Source: a virus
Strand: one strand, 5' to 3'
Length of the DNA stretch: 41,606 nt
IMG/VR virus record: IMGVR_UViG_3300006921_000032
Span: 1 to 41,606 of that record
This document shows positions 23,503-33,825 of the stretch, one piece after another. The position numbers and the translations under genes are program-made. The notes beneath the pieces were generated by a model. The model was not told the DNA's origin, made no database searches, and saw only the letters and a list, made by a program, of their open reading frames with translations. Positions within the stretch are counted from its first letter, which is position 1. The number at the start of each line of letters is the position of its first letter.

Positions 23503-25650
23503 TTATTGAGAGTTTGCAGACCCGATACAATCTGAATTTTGAGCAACTGCATTTAAACAATCAATTTCAGTTGCATATGTGGTTGGTATTCCAATTCCAG
23601 CAGCTTGATCACAAGGAGACGGCTCTTCACAAGCGCAACCTGCTATACCAGCATTGTTAGGCACAGCGTTAAAACCTACGTTAGGGTTAGGTACACCTAA
23701 GTATATGCATTGGTCGTCATCAGTGCAAGGAAACGTATTTGCTAACGCTTGATCAAAAAAGCAAGAAAGTGGATCTGTACAACCACCAAATACACAACTG
23801 TTATCGTCCATAGAAACACCGTCAGTACAAGGTGTTGTAGAGCCAGAGTTCAAAGCTGTTGAGCAGTCAAAATTACAAGCTGTTGGTGTCATACAACCGA
23901 AAACATGTGCGCAGCTACCGTCATCTTGACATGCGTTTGGGTTATAGTTTGGATAAGTTGAATCAGTACAACCAGAGATATAACAACAGCTAGTTGGAAT
24001 TGTATCTACATTAGCTGTAGGGTCATAATTAAGAGCTGTTGAGTCCATACAACCAACTACAGCTGGTATACATGAACCATCGTCATATAATGCTGTAGAA
24101 TCAAAATTAATTGCTGTAGAGTCCATACAACCATAAACAGCGAGTATACATGAACCATCATCTACAGTAGCCACAGGATTATAATTAAACATTACATTGT
24201 TTCCGTTAGCATCTGTACTACCGTCCGTACACCCAAGTATAGTGTAAGCGCAACAACCATTACCTTGAGGTGTTGCGTTGAAACCATTACCACACTGTAT
24301 TGTACAAAGATTGCTAATGTTTCCGTTTATTAAAACGCTACAAGGAGTTCCCATTTGGCCAACTCCACCGGTACCGGTTTGAGAACCATAATTATCAGCT
24401 GGAAAAGCATTGTCAATACAACCAGCACACGTAGCGTAATTACACGGCGTTGGATCATTAGCTTGAGGATTATAATCGCAAGCGTTTGGATCCATACAAC
24501 CTTGTGTTAAAATTGGAGAACCAACTAAAACGGTTACGTTTTCATTATACTCACATATACCGCTAACACCATACTGGTTAGGGCCGCTTAAAACCTGAAC
24601 CGTGTATACACCTGGAGCTAAATGAGAGAAAAGTATAGAGTTTGAATTTACAGCGTTATATAAACCTGAGTTTGGAGTAAAAGTATAAACAGCCACAGAA
24701 CCACTAGAGTTTAACAACTCTATTGTAAACGGAGTGTAAGTTTGACCTTGAGCGGTTGGATTTGGAAAGTTTACATTTACTTCAACAGCAACTTGACCGT
24801 CATTTGTGTTTGGCGTTGATTCATTTATATTAGTAATAGCAACAGGATTACCATTATAAGGGTAGACACCGCCTTGTACCCAATCGCAAGCAATACAATT
24901 ACTAGGATCGTTTATTTGAGCTGACGGGTTGTAGTTTGCTTGTGTATCATCAGTACAACCAACACTGTAAGCACAAGAACCGTCGTCATTATTTGCAGCA
25001 GGATCAAAGTTTGTAGCTAAATATCCTGATATGTTAAGGCCAGAAGGTGGTATATTTCCATTTATATCTGGATTGATACCAGGTGTATCATCTGTACATC
25101 CGTCAAAAACACAAGCAGATTGGTCACTAGTGTTTATGTCAGAGCTATTACCTGCTGGTATTACGTAGTTAGATGCTGTAGGATCCATACAACCTGTTAT
25201 AACTGGTATACAATTGTTGTTATCTACAGTTGCCGTATTATCATAATTAAACGCTGTTGGATCTGTACAACCAAGTACAACCGGTATACAAGAGCCATCA
25301 TCACTAATAGCTACTGGTATATTATTAGCCGCAGCATAAGCGTACGCAGCTGTAAAGTCTGTTGTGTTTAGAGCGCTATTGTCCGTGCAGCCGAGCCATA
25401 TACAAGAGTTGTTACTAACATTTACAAAAGCATTATAGTTAGAAGCTGTTGGCTCCATACATCCAATAACAGCAGCTCCATTGTAAAAACAACTACCATC
25501 ATCTGTATTAGCATTAGAGTTATAATTTGTTGCAAGAACATCAGTACATCCATGTATTGGATTTGGTGGTGGTGGTGGTGGGTTAAAGCAACTACCATCA
25601 TCAATTGTAGCATTTGGATTATAGTTTGCAAAAGTGTTATCTGTACAACC
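23503..25650 (-). repeat. GCTD-type coding repeats of the giant virion protein
   Basis: About 16 units starting with GCTD, GCMD or close variants run from residue 2025 to near the C-terminus. Unlike the regular array of the secreted protein, unit lengths vary widely (about 20 to over 40 residues) and inserts occur, such as the ~125-residue SprB-like block. The Cys framework and the NYN/DDGSC landmarks are kept. Confidence 0.8.
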
Positions 25651-28600
25651 AGGAACTGGTACAGCAACAGGTCCATCATATACTCCTAAACCTTGTATAC
25701 TAAAACTAGCTTGGTCAAAAGAAGAACTGCCGTCATTATTAATATGTATTTGATTACCCACTGACAACTGAACGTTTTTACCTTTTATGTAATTAAACCA
25801 TTTACCTTCTTTTTCTATAAATTCATTTACACTGCCTTTTTCTTTATCTGTAATTATATTATTTACATACCAACCTTTCTTAAGCGTTAGATTGTAATAT
25901 TGGTTGTCACTTAAAGTCACACCAGTGCTAGGGTTTGTGTTAGAAACAAATTGATCAACTTTAGACTGACTACCTTCGTAGTTTATTGTTTGATACGATT
26001 TAACAACGCTAGGTGCATCATTTAAAATAACTTCTAGCGATGAGTAGTCGTTTTCAGTATGAGCACCGTAAAAATTGTTTCTAGTTTCAGGAATTGTTTC
26101 AACGTGATGCTTCCATATTACACCATTTTTTAGCGTGTAGTAATCGTTAGCGCAGCTAATAGCGTTTTCAGGAACAAATGACTTAAAACTAACCCAACCT
26201 CTAACTGATTCGCTAAAAGAAACAGTTGTTCCGGTGTTAGGTAAAGTTACATTGTATTCGTCTTTTTTATCATCATAACTACCTATAATTTTATCGTTAG
26301 ACTTGAGATTATCTTTAAAATAATCTTTCATACCATGCGCTGATATAGGTGTTAACCCATCCATAGATAGCCTAATAACCTTACCTCTTACTTTGTCGGT
26401 AAAGTAAACTCTATAGGATTCTGAAGCAAACGATTCTGGATTTGTAGATATACCAAACTCTCCAACAAAAGGAATGCTCTGTCCTAAAACCCTTTCGTTA
26501 GCGGTTAATTGAGGGCTTCCATCAGCATTAAACAAAGCATCTTTATTTGCTAGTATTTTAATTACTTTATCTTCACACAAAGCAATTAAATCAGAATCTC
26601 TAGCGTGTAACTTTTGAATACTACCATAAGTAGGGTTTAAGTCTTTTGTTATTTTTTCAGCAGCTATAAATTGATTTAGATTATTAACACCAGAGTTAGA
26701 GTTGTATAAACCAGAAAATATCAAACCGCTTTTCCTACGCTCTTCTTCATAAGGCTCTAGAATAGTTGCAGAGGCAATAGCTCCATTATCTATAGACACG
26801 GAATTAAAGTCATCTCTTATACTATTAGATTCTACTCCATTGTTAAAGGAAAAACAGTTGCTCCAAGACAATCCATTAAGCAGCCCTAGTTTAAACGGCC
26901 TAACATAATATTGAAAATAATCAGCGGTACCAGTTGTATTTAAGGGGTTTGTTGGTCCATTAGGAAAAGTAGCCGAAGCTGCTGATTGCCAAAACTCAGC
27001 TTGAGATTCTGATCCATCATCTAAAGTAAAACGTATAATATCTTCGTTTGCAAACGTTAACGGTTTGTTTGTTACTAAAACTATAGAGTTACTAATTTGT
27101 CTTTCTTGCCAATCAACAACTGTAGTACCAGGTTGTATTAACACAGAAGGATCGTCAGGTCTTATCAAACTACCAATAGGCATTTTTAATAAAGCATTGT
27201 CTTTACTTATAGAAAAAGGGTAAGACCTACTAGCTTCATAGTAAATGTCAAGACCGTCGTTTTGTTTTGGTTCGGTCTCCCATATCGAAGGGTTCAAACT
27301 AGAGTCAACACCAAAACCATCAAAAACCGTCCGTGCTTCTAAAAATACTATTTTAGCAAAGTCGCCAGTTATTGTTGGCGTGTTCCAGTTACCAGCATAA
27401 CCAGGAACATTACCAATACTTCCATCTGTAGGAGTATAACCGCTTGCACCTATATCCTTATCTAACAGTATGCTAATAGTGTGCCTGTGATTTGCATTTG
27501 CAGTGTAATTAACACTATCGGATATTGGAGTTGAGCCGTCATGAGGGTAGTTTGAGCTAAAATTTGGGTCAGCCTGAGTTACACCAGGGTAGGTATCGTC
27601 ATAAAATCCTTCAGAATAATTTTTCTTTGATTGTATTCTGAAATCTAAAATAGTAAATACTTCTTCGGTAGGATCGTTATCAAATCTAAATTTATTACCT
27701 ATAGTACAAAGTTCAAACATAATATTACGTTGTGCATCGTCTAACGATGTTAACGCTAGCTGTGCGTCGTTCCAAGTTAAATACCCAAAACCATTTGGAT
27801 CATGAGGAGTAAAACCTAAACCACCTTGGCTAGGCTTCCACTCGTTTCCAATACCTCCTATTATAGATATATCAAGAACATTGGCGGGCGAAGCGCCTGC
27901 TCCGTTACCCTCGTGATAGTATTTGTTTTGAGACAGAGAAGTGTTGTTTAATAATGGTTCCCATACACACGCAGCTATTCTATCGGGGCAAGGGTTAGTT
28001 AAATTAGATGGGATACTGTTAGTTACACCACTTACCGTTTGGCATCCAGTGTAATCAGTTAATTGATCGCTGGACAAAGATGTGTGATAAGCGTATAAAG
28101 AGCTTAAGTTTGTATCAACATTACTGTAGTAATCTAAAGTTGGTTGGGGTGAAGATGCAGAGTTCCAACCTCCAAAAAGAGCAACTTGATTTCTTTCTCT
28201 AGTTTCACTATCATCTACAAAACGAGTTTGAAAAGCCTCTCTAAAGTTATAAAACGGAGATATACCAGTAGCAAAAGCTTCATCAATAAAAAAACCTTTT
28301 GCTGAAGAAGCATTTAACTTGTTATGTATATAAGACCAAGCTGATGGATGGTAATAAGCGTCAGTTGGTATAGGTACTCCACTTACGCCACTTGGATATC
28401 TAGCGCTAGCCCAAGAATGTGGCAAAGCAGATATTTGACTAGAAACTGTTGTAGAAAAGTTAGAGGAAATATTACCTTGACCACTAAAATCTTCTTGTGT
28501 AAAATCTTTTACATAACCAAGATCTTGTTGAAGTTTAGGAACTAAAGTTTGAGAACCCATTTGGCTTAACACTTGTTCGTAGAAACTTATATCTTTTAGT

Positions 28601-31600
28601 ATTTTAACAAAAAACCTACCAGCAAACTCTGCTAAGTTATCTCTACGTATTAGTTTTCTAAACTCTAAAACTGGCGCGCCGTTTGTGCCTTCGGTTGTAA
28701 CTGTACCAATTTGATCCGTGAAAAAGAAACTTGAATCGTTCTCCCAAGCTTCTGATAAATGTATAGTGAAATCCTGTTGTTGGGCAGATGATGAAGTTGG
28801 TAAAGTATCAAGAGTTACTCCGTTTTTGCCGTAATGAGTTATTTTATTTATCTTTCTCCAAGAGGTAACATAATTGCCTTGTACAAAGTTTGATTTGAAA
28901 GTATTTATTCTAACCTCTACCTCATACTCATCACTGATTAAACTACTAGGTCTTAAACGACCTACACTACCACCGATACGATTAACTCCAGTTGGAGTAA
29001 CATCACCTTTAACATGTAATTGTTTAGTGCCAGGCAGGCCATTTACTAAGACGCTGTCAGGGTAAGCATTGGTAGTATTGTCAACAAATAACGGGTTTGT
29101 TGTAACAGGAAGTCCACTACCACCATTATTACCGTTTGTAACAGGACCTTCTACAATTTTTGCTAAATCTTTTTTGTCTACTTTTATAAAGTTAGGAGCT
29201 TCGTTTTTAATATCAAGAATTTTATATCTATAATCAGCTAAAACTAAATTGCTAGAGTTTTGTTCTTTTTTTAATATTAAATAAGTGTCAATATCTACTT
29301 TGTTTCTTTCTGAAGACGGAAAAGAAAGCCATATATTACTATCTTCAGCATCGTAGAACCTGTCCATAGACAAATTATAGTACTCTGTTGACGTTTCTTT
29401 CACGTAGAACTTATAAGATTCAACCCAATCAGGAAGTTGATACCCATCAGTGGTTTTCCAAGAAACTTTAAATCTATTATTTTTGTCCGCGTTAGCCTTA
29501 GATAGAGTCACCTTATTCTGTTCGCTAGTTATAACAGGTGTTTCTCTACCATATTTGTCAGAAAAAACTAAACCTACCTCGTAGTCTCTTATAGATTTTA
29601 TACTTTTAAATCTTTCGTTATTTGGATAAGGAGATATAGATGTGCTTATTAATATATTTTCTTTTTCTATATTGTAATTTTGTAAGTAGTTACCATAAAC
29701 CAACCTACTCCCAACTATATCTTGACCTAAAGCAGCTCTAGGCACATTATCATAGCTTCTTAGTATTTGCTCAGAAGATATTAAAGCGTTGATGTTTTCT
29801 GACGTTATTATGTATTCGTAGTTGTCGTCTAATTTTTTAGGATTCCAAATAGAAGTATCAGCCGGTACTGGAAGTTTTTGAGGTAGGTTTGTTATTGTTT
29901 CTAAAAGATAAACATTAGGAGAATCTGACTCTTTATAAAGTATATCTATATCTACAACGTCTTCTGGTATATCTAAAGTTATAATATCTTTTAAGCTAAC
30001 AGAGGTAATACTGTTTTCCATACCAATATTAAAACCTGTTCTAGCATTATACTCGTAGTTGCTAGGAACAAAAGCAACATCAGAGAAAGGTGAAAAAGAA
30101 GAATACTGACCGTCTTTATATTTATATCTAGTCGCGAATCTTGGGAATTTTAGTTTGTATAATACTTTAGAATTATCTAACAAGTCAACAGCGTAGTCAC
30201 TACCTAATGAATTACCAACAAATTGTTGTACAATTATAGATACGCTTGTCATACCGCTAGCTGAAGAACTACCTATAGAGACTATAGAACCAGACAAAGT
30301 GTAATTAGAGTTTGTTGATATTGGAAAAAATGAAGTTATATTTGTTGACAGGTAAGAGCTTAATAGTTTGAAAGCTAAAACATCTCCAACTTGATAGTTT
30401 AATTCAGTTGCAAAAGGAGAAGTTATATCTATAGTCAAAGTGTCTCCAACCCCAGCGTTAGCAGTAGGTACTTGATACGCTATGCCATAAGAGTTACCAT
30501 CTCTACCTTGCTTTGAATTTATTATAGGAGGGTTTTTTGGTGCATTTTTAATAACAGTAACATGTTTTTCCCTAGCTGGAACTAATATGTCTCTTTCCTC
30601 AACAAATATATCTGTATGAAAATTACCAGTTTGATCAGTACCTTTTATGCTGTCTGTAATATTTATACATTTTGGTTCTGAATAGTTATCAGTCCAAAAC
30701 AAAAGATCATCAATGATATTTATTCCAGTTATTAAGTTTTTTCTGTCTAGTTGTAATGTTTTAGATTCAAAAACCCAGTGTGTAACAATCATTTGAATGT
30801 TAATCCAAGCGCTAGGACAATTTGGTGGGTTAACTAAGTTAGGAACGTAAGTATACGTGTTGTCCTCTGCAATACAACCAAAACCTCCAGTAGTGTTATT
30901 TAGTTGAACTATACCCTGTATTCTTTGATCTCCATTGATATCTGTCCATGTTCCAACTTGCTCAACGCTTAACACAGAGGTGTTTGGCCAAAAATTCATT
31001 ATTTCGTTAGTGTGAGGGTTCAACCCGACACCAACAACGTCCATACCAGCTGTTATGTTTGTAACATCACCAACTTCTAATTGAAATATCGTAGAATTAT
31101 TATAACCATATCCAGTACCAAAACTAGAAAACCCACTTGATATAGTGGGTGTAAAAGAGCTAGAAGGAGCTACATCGCCAGCTAACACCTCAAACTGACC
31201 ACCGTCTGTTGAGCCTACATTAGCATCCCAAGCATTTATAGTAACAGATGCTTTATCTACAAAGACCAACTCAGCGTTGTTGTTTTTATACTTAACGATA
31301 GCGGATTTGCTTTCAACAATCCAATTAAAACTATTATAATTCTGAAAGTTAGTTGCTATAACGTTTAGTAGTGGTGATGAGTTTGTGTGAACAACTTGCT
31401 CTAAAAGAACATTACCTGATTGTGTTATTTGATCTTTCCAAGTGTACTCAGCTAACATCCAGTAAAGCTCATTTTTAGCCTCGTTAGATATAGAACCTAC
31501 ACATATGTGGTTGTTGAATAAGCTTAACGCGTTATTTATAGGTAAACCTGGTGTTATAGCAAGACTATTACCTAGTATATTTTGAACGGTACCAACATCA

Positions 31601-31722
31601 GATCCTTCTGAAGTTGTAACTTGAATGTTAACAGCGTGTCTATACTCTCCCTTGGGAACAAGACGCTCGTCTACATCTTTGTTCATTTTACCACCGGCAA
31701 ACTGATTCTTAATCTCTGGCAT
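23503..31722 (-). CDS. Giant virion protein with C-terminal GCTD-repeat region (2739 aa)
   Basis: The N-terminus (MPEIKNQFAGGKMNKDVDER, then a YRHAVNIQV motif) is a start I associate with large structural proteins of marine Bacteroidota phages; the SIQKLHARDSDLIALCEDKV and VGEFGISTNPESFA segments before residue ~1900 recall tail-stabilisation proteins of crAss-like phages (unverified). The middle is a long beta-rich region. From residue 2025 to the end there are about 16 GC[TM]D-type units, many ending DDGSC, with a poly-Pro linker after the first and an SprB-like segment at about 2280-2405. No signal peptide, consistent with assembly into the virion and not export. The repeat region may project outward and bind host surface components, or bind calcium through its Asp-rich loops; both are inferences. 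Start is 3 bases after the upstream gene's stop. Confidence 0.78.
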   Translation of the reverse strand: MPEIKNQFAGGKMNKDVDERLVPKGEYRHAVNIQVTTSEGSDVGTVQNILGNSLAITPGLPINNALSLFNNHICVGSISNEAKNELYWMLAEYTWKDQITQSGNVLLEQVVHTNSSPLLNVIATNFQNYNSFNWIVESKSAIVKYKNNNAELVFVDKASVTINAWDANVGSTDGGQFEVLAGDVAPSSSFTPTISSGFSSFGTGYGYNNSTIFQLEVGDVTNITAGMDVVGVGLNPHTNEIMNFWPNTSVLSVEQVGTWTDINGDQRIQGIVQLNNTTGGFGCIAEDNTYTYVPNLVNPPNCPSAWINIQMIVTHWVFESKTLQLDRKNLITGINIIDDLLFWTDNYSEPKCINITDSIKGTDQTGNFHTDIFVEERDILVPAREKHVTVIKNAPKNPPIINSKQGRDGNSYGIAYQVPTANAGVGDTLTIDITSPFATELNYQVGDVLAFKLLSSYLSTNITSFFPISTNSNYTLSGSIVSIGSSSASGMTSVSIIVQQFVGNSLGSDYAVDLLDNSKVLYKLKFPRFATRYKYKDGQYSSFSPFSDVAFVPSNYEYNARTGFNIGMENSITSVSLKDIITLDIPEDVVDIDILYKESDSPNVYLLETITNLPQKLPVPADTSIWNPKKLDDNYEYIITSENINALISSEQILRSYDNVPRAALGQDIVGSRLVYGNYLQNYNIEKENILISTSISPYPNNERFKSIKSIRDYEVGLVFSDKYGRETPVITSEQNKVTLSKANADKNNRFKVSWKTTDGYQLPDWVESYKFYVKETSTEYYNLSMDRFYDAEDSNIWLSFPSSERNKVDIDTYLILKKEQNSSNLVLADYRYKILDIKNEAPNFIKVDKKDLAKIVEGPVTNGNNGGSGLPVTTNPLFVDNTTNAYPDSVLVNGLPGTKQLHVKGDVTPTGVNRIGGSVGRLRPSSLISDEYEVEVRINTFKSNFVQGNYVTSWRKINKITHYGKNGVTLDTLPTSSSAQQQDFTIHLSEAWENDSSFFFTDQIGTVTTEGTNGAPVLEFRKLIRRDNLAEFAGRFFVKILKDISFYEQVLSQMGSQTLVPKLQQDLGYVKDFTQEDFSGQGNISSNFSTTVSSQISALPHSWASARYPSGVSGVPIPTDAYYHPSAWSYIHNKLNASSAKGFFIDEAFATGISPFYNFREAFQTRFVDDSETRERNQVALFGGWNSASSPQPTLDYYSNVDTNLSSLYAYHTSLSSDQLTDYTGCQTVSGVTNSIPSNLTNPCPDRIAACVWEPLLNNTSLSQNKYYHEGNGAGASPANVLDISIIGGIGNEWKPSQGGLGFTPHDPNGFGYLTWNDAQLALTSLDDAQRNIMFELCTIGNKFRFDNDPTEEVFTILDFRIQSKKNYSEGFYDDTYPGVTQADPNFSSNYPHDGSTPISDSVNYTANANHRHTISILLDKDIGASGYTPTDGSIGNVPGYAGNWNTPTITGDFAKIVFLEARTVFDGFGVDSSLNPSIWETEPKQNDGLDIYYEASRSYPFSISKDNALLKMPIGSLIRPDDPSVLIQPGTTVVDWQERQISNSIVLVTNKPLTFANEDIIRFTLDDGSESQAEFWQSAASATFPNGPTNPLNTTGTADYFQYYVRPFKLGLLNGLSWSNCFSFNNGVESNSIRDDFNSVSIDNGAIASATILEPYEEERRKSGLIFSGLYNSNSGVNNLNQFIAAEKITKDLNPTYGSIQKLHARDSDLIALCEDKVIKILANKDALFNADGSPQLTANERVLGQSIPFVGEFGISTNPESFASESYRVYFTDKVRGKVIRLSMDGLTPISAHGMKDYFKDNLKSNDKIIGSYDDKKDEYNVTLPNTGTTVSFSESVRGWVSFKSFVPENAISCANDYYTLKNGVIWKHHVETIPETRNNFYGAHTENDYSSLEVILNDAPSVVKSYQTINYEGSQSKVDQFVSNTNPSTGVTLSDNQYYNLTLKKGWYVNNIITDKEKGSVNEFIEKEGKWFNYIKGKNVQLSVGNQIHINNDGSSSFDQASFSIQGLGVYDGPVAVPVPGCTDNTFANYNPNATIDDGSCFNPPPPPPNPIHGCTDVLATNYNSNANTDDGSCFYNGAAVIGCMEPTASNYNAFVNVSNNSCIWLGCTDNSALNTTDFTAAYAYAAANNIPVAISDDGSCIPVVLGCTDPTAFNYDNTATVDNNNCIPVITGCMDPTASNYVIPAGNSSDINTSDQSACVFDGCTDDTPGINPDINGNIPPSGLNISGYLATNFDPAANNDDGSCAYSVGCTDDTQANYNPSAQINDPSNCIACDWVQGGVYPYNGNPVAITNINESTPNTNDGQVAVEVNVNFPNPTAQGQTYTPFTIELLNSSGSVAVYTFTPNSGLYNAVNSNSILFSHLAPGVYTVQVLSGPNQYGVSGICEYNENVTVLVGSPILTQGCMDPNACDYNPQANDPTPCNYATCAGCIDNAFPADNYGSQTGTGGVGQMGTPCSVLINGNISNLCTIQCGNGFNATPQGNGCCAYTILGCTDGSTDANGNNVMFNYNPVATVDDGSCILAVYGCMDSTAINFDSTALYDDGSCIPAVVGCMDSTALNYDPTANVDTIPTSCCYISGCTDSTYPNYNPNACQDDGSCAHVFGCMTPTACNFDCSTALNSGSTTPCTDGVSMDDNSCVFGGCTDPLSCFFDQALANTFPCTDDDQCIYLGVPNPNVGFNAVPNNAGIAGCACEEPSPCDQAAGIGIPTTYATEIDCLNAVAQNSDCIGSANSQ
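25561..25582 (-). repeat. TGG microsatellite encoding a poly-proline linker
   Basis: A run of GGT/TGG triplets on the plus strand encodes six consecutive prolines on the minus strand between the first and second GCTD units of the giant protein. A shorter run near 6981-6992 encodes four prolines in the secreted protein. Such runs can slip during replication, changing linker length by whole codons. Confidence 0.7.
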
Positions 31723-31725
31723 ATA

Positions 31726-33090
31726 CTAGTGTTTTATTTGCTTAGATTTGCCTCTAAGTATTTGAGTTAATTCTTCTAATTTTATATTTGATAGTCTTAG
31801 TTTAGCAGTTCTTACCGCTGCAAATCTTTCTTTTTTATATCTTTGAACTACATACTCTTGAACATCCGACCTTGAAGAAAGTACGGCGTATGCTATACAC
31901 TTGTACATAGCTTCTTCAGCAAACTTATGAACTTGCATCTCCGCATCTGTACCAAGACTATCACTTATGTAATCTAAGATCACAGTTTTTCCTGAAATAT
32001 TAGAGCTAAAATGAATCTTTCCAACTAACTCGTCTATATAAAAAGAACCATTAACTTGTGCGTGCTGAGGATCAAGACCATATCTATTACCATTCATAGG
32101 CCAGTAAGTATCATCCTCGTAATCGTCATTGTTATTTTCTGATGGGTTTTGAGACTTGTAGTTGTTCCAAGTTGTAGAGTTTGTTTCGCTAGATAAAAAA
32201 CCAACAGCATCTCCAGAACCTATAGTCTTAACCGCCGCATGCGAAAGCTCTACTGTAGTGCTTCCAACACCAACAACAGTTATAGCAGACTTACCACTGT
32301 TTATAGAATTGTCATTAATAAAAGAAGGGTGGTTAATAACCATGCCCTCTTCAATACCAGTAACATCGCTTATATTTAACGCTGTATCACCAATGTTACC
32401 ACTACTTGTTGTTGTTGTTGATATTAACTTGGTATTACCAGCCATAAGTCCAGCAGAGTTAATAAAGTTAAACCTAGTAATATCTAATCTTTCGTTTGTA
32501 GATACTATAGCTAGCTTAGTGTTTGTGCCGCTCTTATTTTCTAAAGTTATAGATGTTATACCACTCGTAGTAACTACATTATGTATAAAGCTTGCTGGTG
32601 GTAAATTTGGACTAACAACTCTCATGCCGTGGATTAATATATCACTATAATCACCGTCTAAAACAACTACGTTTGAACCAAGTGTTAAAGTACCAACAGG
32701 ATTTATTTTAAAATCACCATCTTCGTTTTGATAATGTTTTGTAGGGTTGTTTGTTTTGTTTGTTTTGTAAATAGGATGTTTTATACCTGAAGAATCTACC
32801 CAACTTAACTTAGTATAATTTACGTAGCTTTGTGGAAGTGGAATCTGTAAAGTTGGAGGTATAACTACTTCTTGTGATTTTATAGATTTTAATGTATCAA
32901 AAGAAAGTTCTTGCAAAGCTCTTTGGGCGTGAAAAGCTATATCGGCTCTTTTAGCTCGAGGTATAATTTTATCTTCTCCAACATAAATAACTTTAAACTG
33001 AGTTATAATATCGTCTAAAGAAACAAATTGATATCCTCCAAATTCATTACTATCATAATAATCTTTTTTAGTTTGGTTTAATAATGCCAT
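31726..33090 (-). CDS. Head-tail region structural protein (454 aa)
   Basis: The N-terminal ~90 residues (DDIITQFKVIYVGED, RAKRADIAFHAQRALQEL) and the C-terminal ~80 (MQVHKFAEEAMYKCIAYAVL, then a basic helix) are helical and appear to flank a beta-rich insert with two 'GM-x-V' units (ILIHGMRVVSPN and GIEEGMVINHPS). This helical frame with a beta insert recalls ring or connector proteins below the portal in short-tailed phages. I cannot name the family. It is 9 bases downstream of the 238-aa connector candidate and 3 bases upstream of the 2739-aa gene, so position supports a neck or tail-tube-substitute role. Confidence 0.65.
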   Translation of the reverse strand: MALLNQTKKDYYDSNEFGGYQFVSLDDIITQFKVIYVGEDKIIPRAKRADIAFHAQRALQELSFDTLKSIKSQEVVIPPTLQIPLPQSYVNYTKLSWVDSSGIKHPIYKTNKTNNPTKHYQNEDGDFKINPVGTLTLGSNVVVLDGDYSDILIHGMRVVSPNLPPASFIHNVVTTSGITSITLENKSGTNTKLAIVSTNERLDITRFNFINSAGLMAGNTKLISTTTTSSGNIGDTALNISDVTGIEEGMVINHPSFINDNSINSGKSAITVVGVGSTTVELSHAAVKTIGSGDAVGFLSSETNSTTWNNYKSQNPSENNNDDYEDDTYWPMNGNRYGLDPQHAQVNGSFYIDELVGKIHFSSNISGKTVILDYISDSLGTDAEMQVHKFAEEAMYKCIAYAVLSSRSDVQEYVVQRYKKERFAAVRTAKLRLSNIKLEELTQILRGKSKQIKH

Positions 33091-33099
33091 TTGTTATTT

Positions 33100-33816
33100 T
33101 TATTGTTGTTGTTGAATGTTTTCTAAAGCATTACCGGCTTGTTGAATGTCTAGTTGCTTTGTAGCTATGCCAGCAAACTTAAGTATTTTGTACACTAACT
33201 CAGACTCCTCAGATGAATGTAACTCAAAGTTAGTAGTTTTAGTATCACTACTATCGTGTAGCGCTTTACCACCTACTACAAAGTAGCCCCACGAAACCTT
33301 AGCTGGTTTTTGAAAATAAAATATTCCAGTAGGAACAACTAAAACGCCGTCGTCACCAACAACTCTTATTTGGTTAGCTCTTATGTTAGCTATAGGTCTA
33401 GAATTGCTAGGTCTTAATAATGCTGGCCCATTTCTAAATTCATTAAAATCATTGGTACTCAAAAGCTCGCACTCGTTGTCTAAATACTCTATTCTATTTA
33501 CTCTATAAACAACATTAGGATCTATTTTTTTAACTCTAGTGTTGTTACCAACATTAGGTAGTGTGTTTATAGCGTTTATACCATAAACTTTTTCGAATAT
33601 TCTAACTCTCTCTTCTATAGTTTCATCCAAATCTAAATACACTAATGAGTTTGTGTCTTTTTTAGGAGCATTCATGACGTTGTGAAAGTATCGTTCAAAT
33701 ATTTCTAATTGAGCTTGGTTGGCGAACAAATTAAACTCCTGTGGAGTTATATATCCTCTTTGCTCTTTATTAGCAAAAGCTAAAACCTTTTGATACACTG
33801 TGTCTATGCTAATCAT
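33100..33816 (-). CDS. Putative head-tail connector / adaptor protein (238 aa)
   Basis: The N-terminal 50 residues are helical (YQKVLAFANKEQRGYITPQE, then FANQAQLEIFERYF), followed by mixed strands and a C-terminal helix ending in QQQ. N-terminal helical modules of this type are frequent in environmental phages downstream of the capsid gene. No enzyme motif or signal peptide. Size, position between the capsid block and the 454-aa protein, and the mostly helical ends fit a head-completion adaptor that sits on the portal ring. This is assigned from context; the family is only loosely recognised. Confidence 0.6.
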   Translation of the reverse strand: MISIDTVYQKVLAFANKEQRGYITPQEFNLFANQAQLEIFERYFHNVMNAPKKDTNSLVYLDLDETIEERVRIFEKVYGINAINTLPNVGNNTRVKKIDPNVVYRVNRIEYLDNECELLSTNDFNEFRNGPALLRPSNSRPIANIRANQIRVVGDDGVLVVPTGIFYFQKPAKVSWGYFVVGGKALHDSSDTKTTNFELHSSEESELVYKILKFAGIATKQLDIQQAGNALENIQQQQ

Positions 33817-33825
33817 AATTTCTTT

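Noticed and set aside
23503-31722. Giant protein as a tail tape measure
   Set aside because: Tape measures are long helical proteins with hydrophobic segments; this protein is beta-rich with Cys repeats, so the label does not fit.
32162-32650. Plus-strand reading frame of 162 codons opposite the 454-aa gene
   Set aside because: Antisense to a supported virion gene, hydrophobic low-complexity translation, no independent evidence.
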